Source: DATAFO01 sp046728935 (GTDB lineage Bacteria > Actinomycetota > Thermoleophilia > Solirubrobacterales > 70-9). From it: a stretch of 16,520 nt of DNA. Below are positions 12,691 through 16,520 of this stretch, in pieces. The position numbers were made by a program, and so were the translations under genes. Position 1 is the first letter of the stretch; each line of letters starts with the position of its first letter. The stretch is from assembly GCA_046728935.1 (NCBI GenBank), contig JBKPFS010000115.1, forward strand, positions 1 to 16,520. Reading direction: 5' to 3'. The notes beneath the pieces were generated by a model. The model saw nothing but the letters and a program-made list of their open reading frames with translations. It was not told the origin of the DNA and did not search any database.

Positions 12691-14238
12691 CTAGTCCCCC
12701 TTCTCCTTCTTCTGCTTGTCGTGCCCGTACGCGTTGCCCGGGGCCGGGGCCGTGTTGCCGCCGTCGTCGGTCAGGCCCGCCTCGCGCCGCGCCAGATCGA
12801 GCTCGTTCTGGACGACCTCGGTCTGGTCGGGGTACTCCAGCCGCTGCTCGAGGATCGAGATCGCGTCCTCCGGACGCCCGGCGAGCACGAGCGCGTGACC
12901 GAGGTTGTAGAGCGCGTACGCGTAGGTGAGGGTGCTCGGGTCGAGCTGGTCGAGCGCCTGCTGAAGGATCGGGATCGCCTCGTCGTAGCGTCCCTGCTGG
13001 ATCAGCGCGTAGCCCTGGTCGTTGAGGTCGGCGCCGCTCGGCGCGGGCGGCGGCTGCTCCTCCTGCGCCTGGGTCGTTGTCTGCTGGTCGTCGTCGCCAC
13101 CCCCGCCGCCCTTCTCCGGGTTGCGGTCCACGGCGTTGGCCGGGCGCTCGGCTCCGCCCCCGGAGGGGTTGTCGCCGCCCCCGAGCACCACCCCGACGAT
13201 CAGCGCCACCGCGATCACCGCCAGCGCCAGGGCCCCGATCGCCTTGCTGCGCGCGTCGAACGCGAGCCTGGGCCGGCGCAGCGGCTCCGGTGGCTCGAAC
13301 GACGCGCCGGGCTCGAACGTCGGGCCGGGCTCGACCGGCCCGTCCGCGCCGGACTCAAACGACCCGTTGTCGGCCGGCGGGGGCGGCTCGGGCAGGTCCG
13401 CGAGCGGCTTGGTGGGCTCGGTCGCCGGCCATGGCGGCTTCGGCCTGGTGGCGAGCTCGCGCAGCGCCGTCGCCGCCAGGCCCGGCCGACCCGCCGGATC
13501 CTGGGCGCGGAGCTGATCGATCAGCCCGAGCAGCGCGGCGCTCGCCGGCCGGTCGCCGGTGGCCTCCGCGAGCACGACGCCGAGCGAGTACAGGTCCGAG
13601 CTCTCGCTGGGCGCCTCGCCCCGAAGCACCTCGGGCGCGACGTAGCTCGCCGTGCCGAGGACCTGGCCCGTCTGGGTGAGCGAGGTGGCGTCGCGTGGCT
13701 GGGCGATGCCGAAGTCGGTGAGGCGCGAGCGCTCGTCGGCGTCGAGGAGCACGTTCTGCGGCTTCACGTCGCGGTGCAGGACGCCGGCGGCGTGGATGTG
13801 GGAGAGCGCGCCGAGGAGCTCGATCGCGAGGCGCTCGGGCTCGGGGACCCGGTCGGTCGCGAGGCGCTGGCCGAGGTCGCCGCCGGGCACGTACTCCATC
13901 ACCAGGTAGGGGCGGTCGGCGGCCTCGAAGTCGTAGATGTTGACCAGGTTCGGGTGCGTGAGCCCCGCGGCCACCCGTGCCTCGCGCCGGAAGCGTTTGA
14001 GGTAGTCCTCGTCGCCGGCAAGGGTGTCGGATAGCACCTTGATCGCCACCGGACGGTCGAGTCGCTCGTCGCGCGCCAGCCACACGGCCGCCATCCCGCC
14101 GCGCCCGAGCCGACGCTCGAGCACGTAACGACCGTCGCGAAGTCGCGACCCCGCGGTCAGGAAGGGCGTGTCGGCGAGGGCGGTTCTCGCCCTCGGCTCC
14201 CGCCCGAGCTCCTCGGTTGGCTCGTCTCTGAAAGGCAC
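12691..14238 (-). CDS. Hanks-type Ser/Thr protein kinase with extracytoplasmic TPRs
   Basis: A 515-residue kinase, GTG start. Catalytic motifs: glycine loop GRGGMAAVW (45-53), Lys67 (VAIK), MEYVPGGDL, HRDVKPQN (155-162, Asp157/Asn162), DFG (175-177), a Thr-rich activation loop (DATSLTQTGQVLGTASY), and APE (201-203). The C-lobe is compact. A Pro/Glu-rich linker (about 265-325) precedes one membrane helix (about 333-355), then a Gly/Asp/Gln-rich spacer. About 395-490 hold two TPR-like helix pairs (LNDQGYALIQQGRYDEAIPILQQAL; YALYNLGHALVLAGRPEDAISILEQRL). The outer part is thus TPR, not the PASTA repeats of PknB. Its basic tail ends KQKKEKGD. It converges with the anti-sigma gene (9-nt gap) and is divergent from the cold-shock gene. 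Confidence 0.93.
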   Translation of the reverse strand: MPFRDEPTEELGREPRARTALADTPFLTAGSRLRDGRYVLERRLGRGGMAAVWLARDERLDRPVAIKVLSDTLAGDEDYLKRFRREARVAAGLTHPNLVNIYDFEAADRPYLVMEYVPGGDLGQRLATDRVPEPERLAIELLGALSHIHAAGVLHRDVKPQNVLLDADERSRLTDFGIAQPRDATSLTQTGQVLGTASYVAPEVLRGEAPSESSDLYSLGVVLAEATGDRPASAALLGLIDQLRAQDPAGRPGLAATALRELATRPKPPWPATEPTKPLADLPEPPPPADNGSFESGADGPVEPGPTFEPGASFEPPEPLRRPRLAFDARSKAIGALALAVIAVALIVGVVLGGGDNPSGGGAERPANAVDRNPEKGGGGGDDDQQTTTQAQEEQPPPAPSGADLNDQGYALIQQGRYDEAIPILQQALDQLDPSTLTYAYALYNLGHALVLAGRPEDAISILEQRLEYPDQTEVVQNELDLARREAGLTDDGGNTAPAPGNAYGHDKQKKEKGD

Positions 14239-14256
14239 GCGCCCGTTCCCCTGCTT

Positions 14257-14268
14257 CCCCGATCGGGG
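14257..14268. promoter_or_regulatory. Perfect 12-bp palindrome CCCCGATCGGGG
   Basis: CCCCGATCGGGG lies in the 88-base gap between the divergent kinase and cold-shock genes. It could be an operator acting on either promoter or a chance GC palindrome. Confidence 0.3.
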
Positions 14269-14290
14269 GTCGAGCTAACACGATCTGCGT

Positions 14291-14296
14291 TACGTT
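14291..14296 (+). promoter_or_regulatory. Possible -10 box of the cold-shock gene
   Basis: TACGTT (TAnnnT) lies 30 nt before ATG 14327, leaving a short leader that contains the GGAGG SD. No clear -35. The leader is far shorter than the long cspA leader of E. coli. Confidence 0.35.
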
Positions 14297-14326
14297 GTCC
14301 CACTCAGGGCGAGCGCGGAGGTCGAA

Positions 14327-14524
14327 ATGCCAACGGGAACCGTCAAGTGGTTCGACGCCACCAAGGGCTTCGGATTCATCACTCCGGAGGAGGGCGACAA
14401 GGACGTCTTCGTCCACAAGTCAGGCGTCGTCGGGGACGCCGATCTCAACGAGGGCGACCGGGTCTCATACGAGACCGAGGACAGTGACCGCGGCCCGCGA
14501 GCCGTCAAGGTCACTCCTGCCTGA
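14327..14524 (+). CDS. Cold-shock domain protein (CspA family)
   Basis: A 65-residue single cold-shock domain. RNP1 KGFGFI (residues 13-18) and RNP2 VFVHKS (27-32) are intact, with the usual lead MPTGTVKWFDATKG and the ending RGPRAVKVTPA. A GGAGG (14317-14321) lies 5 nt before ATG. It binds single-stranded RNA/DNA and melts RNA structure; in actinobacteria such proteins may be cold-induced or constitutive. The desaturase begins 33 nt after its stop, suggesting one transcript. Confidence 0.96.
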   Translation: MPTGTVKWFDATKGFGFITPEEGDKDVFVHKSGVVGDADLNEGDRVSYETEDSDRGPRAVKVTPA

Positions 14525-14557
14525 GCTACTCACAGCCGACGTAGCTGCCGATAACTG

Positions 14558-15487
14558 ATGCATGGAGGTGACGCGATCGCGGCGGATGTCCAGCCGGTCC
14601 AGCACGAGACACGCGACCGGATAATCACCGCGGTGATCACGGTCCTGCCGGTCCTCGGGCTCGGCTTTGCGTGCTGGCAGGCATGGCAGGGGATCCTCCA
14701 TGCCAGCGACCTGATCGTTTTCGCGATCCTCTACCTCACGACGGCGCTCGGCATCACCGTCGGCTTCCACCGGCTCTTCACCCACCGCAGCTTCAAGACC
14801 ACGGGGGCGCTGCGGGCGCTGTTCGCAATCCTCGGCTCGGCTGCGATCGAGGGCCCGGTGATCTCCTGGGTCGCCGACCACCGAAAGCACCACGCCTACT
14901 CGGACAAGCCGGGCGACCCGCACAGTCCCCACGTCGACCACGGGGTCGGCTGGCTGGGCGCGCTCCGTGGCCTCCTGCACGCGCACGTGGGCTGGATCTT
15001 CATCCACACCCAGAGGGGCGCGAAGTCGCGCTACGCGCCCGACCTCCAGCGCGATCGGATCGTCAGCTTCGTCGACCGCACCTTCCTCCTCTGGGCGCTG
15101 GCCGGGCTCGGGGCGGCCTTCGGCCTCGGGGTGGCGATCGGGGGCACCGTGGTCGCCGGGCTCACCGCGCTCTTGTGGGGCGGCGCGGTGCGGATGTTCT
15201 TCGTGCACCACATCACCTACTCGATCAACTCGCTCTGTCACTTCTTCGGCCGGCGCGGCTTCGACACGCCCGACGAGTCCCGCAACCTCGCCTGGCTGGC
15301 GCCGTTCACGCTCGGCGAGGCCTGGCACAACAACCACCACGCCTTCCCCACCTCCGCCGTCCACGGGCTCGGCCGCTGGCAGCTCGACCCCTCCGCGCTC
15401 GTGATCGTCGGCCTGGAGCGCCTCGGCCTCGCCTGGGATGTGGTCCGCCCGAGCCCGAAGCGGATCGCCGCGAAGGCGATCGCCTAG
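14558..15487 (+). CDS. Membrane fatty acid desaturase (acyl-CoA Delta9-like)
   Basis: A 309-residue integral di-iron desaturase. The three histidine boxes are intact: H71-RLFT-H76, H108-RK-HH112 and H257-NN-HH261, with conserved contexts GFHRLFTHRSFKT, WVADHRKHHAYSDKPGDPHSP and EAWHNNHHAFPTSAVHGL. Membrane segments: about 23-43, 52-70, 84-100, and a long hydrophobic stretch 176-215. The enzyme introduces a cis double bond in an acyl chain using O2 and an external electron donor; no ferredoxin or reductase is encoded here. ATG 14558 is the only reasonable start but has no SD (the GGAGG nearby lies inside the gene), so coupling to the cold-shock gene or a leaderless start is likely. Raises membrane fluidity, in keeping with its cold-shock neighbour. 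Confidence 0.93.
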   Translation: MHGGDAIAADVQPVQHETRDRIITAVITVLPVLGLGFACWQAWQGILHASDLIVFAILYLTTALGITVGFHRLFTHRSFKTTGALRALFAILGSAAIEGPVISWVADHRKHHAYSDKPGDPHSPHVDHGVGWLGALRGLLHAHVGWIFIHTQRGAKSRYAPDLQRDRIVSFVDRTFLLWALAGLGAAFGLGVAIGGTVVAGLTALLWGGAVRMFFVHHITYSINSLCHFFGRRGFDTPDESRNLAWLAPFTLGEAWHNNHHAFPTSAVHGLGRWQLDPSALVIVGLERLGLAWDVVRPSPKRIAAKAIA

Positions 15488-15547
15488 CTCGCCCCCTTTC
15501 TCCCATCCGGTTGGGCCCTCGCTCGTCCCGGTGAGTGTGGGATTCGA

Positions 15548-15560
15548 CCGCCTGTGGCGG
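15548..15560. terminator. Short stem-loop between convergent lipid genes
   Basis: CCGCC (15548-15552), loop TGT, GGCGG (15556-15560). It lies in the 134-base gap between the convergent desaturase and CFA synthase genes and could end transcription from either side. The stem is only 5 bp with no T-tract. I see nothing else convincing in the gap. Confidence 0.3.
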
Positions 15561-15621
15561 CTCAACCCGTCACTCGATCCATCGAAGCGGTGATTTGGAG
15601 AGGGGCGCGGGCGCTGGCGGT

Positions 15622-16520
15622 CTAGCTCCGGCGCGCCCGCACCTGGTAGATCGAGGTGAACCCGGTCTCGAACCCGTTGCGCGCCGCGCGCAGGTAGAGG
15701 CGCCAGACCCGCACCCGCTCCGGCCCCGCGAGCCGGATCGCCTCCGCGAGGTTCTCGTCGAGGCGCCGCGCCCAGTGGCGAAGCGTCTCGGCGTAATCGG
15801 AGCGAAAGCCCTCCACATGCTCGATCTCGAATCCCGCCCGCTCCAGCGCCGCGCTCACCCGCGAGAGATGGAGCGGGTCGGCGTCGGGGAACACGTAGCG
15901 CTCCGAGAACGGCCCCGCCTCGCGATCGGTGTGGCGAAGCCGCGCGATGCCGTGGTTGAGCAGCCGCCCGCCCGCCGGCAGCAGCTCGGCGAGTCGCCTC
16001 GCGTAGAGCTCGATCCGCTCGGCCCCCACGTGCTCGACCATCCCGATCGAGGCGATCGCGTCGAAGCGCTCGCCGGCGAGGTCGCGATAGTCCATCACCC
16101 TGATCTCGACGCGGTCGGAGACGCCGGCCTCCTCCGCGCGCTGGCGCGCGACCCGCGCCTGGGGCTCGGAGAGCGTGATCCCGACGACCTCGACCCCGTG
16201 GTGCTTGGCGGCCCAGACCGGGAAGCTCCCCCAGCCGCAGCCGACGTCGAGCACCCGCTCGCCGGCCTGGAGACCGAGCTTCTTGCACACCAGCTCGAGC
16301 TTCTCCTCCTGCGCCGCCTCGAGCGAGCGCGCGCCGCGGGAGAAGATCGCGCAGCTGTAGGTCATCGAGCGGTCGAGGAAGAGGGCGTAGAACTCGGGCG
16401 GCAGGTCGTAGTGGTGGCGGACGGCGCGGGCGTCGCGGGCCTTCGAGCGGCGCTCGCCGCGAGGCCGGAGCTCCGCCTGCGGCGGCCGCGGCGGGCGCGT
16501 CAGCCCGCAGGCCGCAAGGG
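15622..16520 (-). CDS. Cyclopropane-fatty-acyl-phospholipid synthase-like, 5' end outside window
   Basis: The frame is open to the window edge, so the N-terminus is missing; 298 residues are visible. Near the visible start is VRHHYDLPPEFYALFLD, then MTYSCAIF (with the Cys of the bicarbonate site in E. coli Cfa). The SAM motif VLDVGCGWGSFPVWAA follows, then GITLSEPQ, MDYRDL, and the SIGMVEHVG segment with its Glu, and the typical ending VWRLYLRAARNGFETGFTSIYQV. The enzyme transfers a methylene from SAM to a cis double bond of a membrane lipid acyl chain. A shorter ATG at 16365 is rejected, because the conserved HHYDLPPEF block lies upstream of it. It converges with the desaturase, whose product is its substrate class. 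In some actinobacteria related enzymes make 10-methyl branched lipids instead. Confidence 0.93.
   Translation of the reverse strand, partial: LAACGLTRPPRPPQAELRPRGERRSKARDARAVRHHYDLPPEFYALFLDRSMTYSCAIFSRGARSLEAAQEEKLELVCKKLGLQAGERVLDVGCGWGSFPVWAAKHHGVEVVGITLSEPQARVARQRAEEAGVSDRVEIRVMDYRDLAGERFDAIASIGMVEHVGAERIELYARRLAELLPAGGRLLNHGIARLRHTDREAGPFSERYVFPDADPLHLSRVSAALERAGFEIEHVEGFRSDYAETLRHWARRLDENLAEAIRLAGPERVRVWRLYLRAARNGFETGFTSIYQVRARRS

Noticed and set aside
12721..14034. 437-codon plus-strand frame antisense to the kinase
   Set aside because: No domain is visible, and the kinase on the other strand has a complete motif set.
15520..15597. Short frame GTG...TGA (SVGFDRLWRLNPSLDPSKR) after the desaturase
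   Set aside because: Only about 20 codons, no SD, no family match; possibly chance or an old remnant, not enough to call.
14465..16288. 607-codon minus-strand open frame over the desaturase and CFA synthase genes
   Set aside because: Shadow frame: both genes underneath have intact catalytic motifs in other frames, and this translation is low-complexity.

Overview
The window looks like about 16.5 kb of chromosome from a high-GC actinobacterium. The best fit is the Thermoleophilia/Solirubrobacterales lineage: GC-rich codon use throughout, many GTG starts, possible leaderless promoters (TAnnnT about 6-7 nt before a start), a RskA-like anti-sigma factor, a Hanks-type kinase, and DrrA/DrrB-type exporters. 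This placement rests on gene style and has not been tested by phylogeny. I see no phage, IS, CRISPR or rRNA genes.

Left part (1-3420). The window opens inside an SRPBCC/AHSA1-type gene. It is followed by what looks like a decayed MFS transporter (428-604), an initiator tRNA gene on the minus strand with its terminator, a small membrane-anchored coiled-coil protein with a tandem DPDRE tail, an ABM-like small protein, and a Ppx/GppA phosphatase. Next comes a broken gene (2734-3350): the front half of a PAS-domain protein joined in frame to the back half of a metallo-beta-lactamase-fold protein, with a separate frameshift near its start.

Middle (3421-10599). A 773-residue cytoplasmic molybdopterin oxidoreductase with a [4Fe-4S] site stands alone without partner subunits, and its start codon lies in a perfect inverted repeat. 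It converges on a minus-strand run of three genes: a PRC-barrel-like protein, a GNAT acetyltransferase and a glycolipid-binding-family protein. Further on, a MarR-type repressor is divergent from a three-gene drug or lipid exporter (one DrrA-like ATPase and two different permeases). An AT-rich operator-like inverted repeat lies between them.

Right part (10600-16520). A 289-base intergenic region is unusually rich in perfect inverted repeats, including a nested hairpin with a CTATATAG core. It is followed by a cupredoxin lipoprotein (minus), divergent from an ECF sigma factor and its zinc-binding anti-sigma factor (translationally coupled). These converge on a Ser/Thr kinase with an extracytoplasmic TPR tail. 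Last come a cold-shock protein, a membrane fatty acid desaturase immediately downstream, and a convergent cyclopropane-fatty-acid synthase cut by the window end. Together these read as a membrane-lipid and envelope-response neighbourhood.

The most interesting items are the PAS-MBL chimaera, the MFS remnant, the lone molybdoenzyme with Asp at the expected Mo-ligand position, the nested palindrome at 10733-10781, and the cold-shock/desaturase/CFA grouping. I did not find a clearly new multi-gene system.
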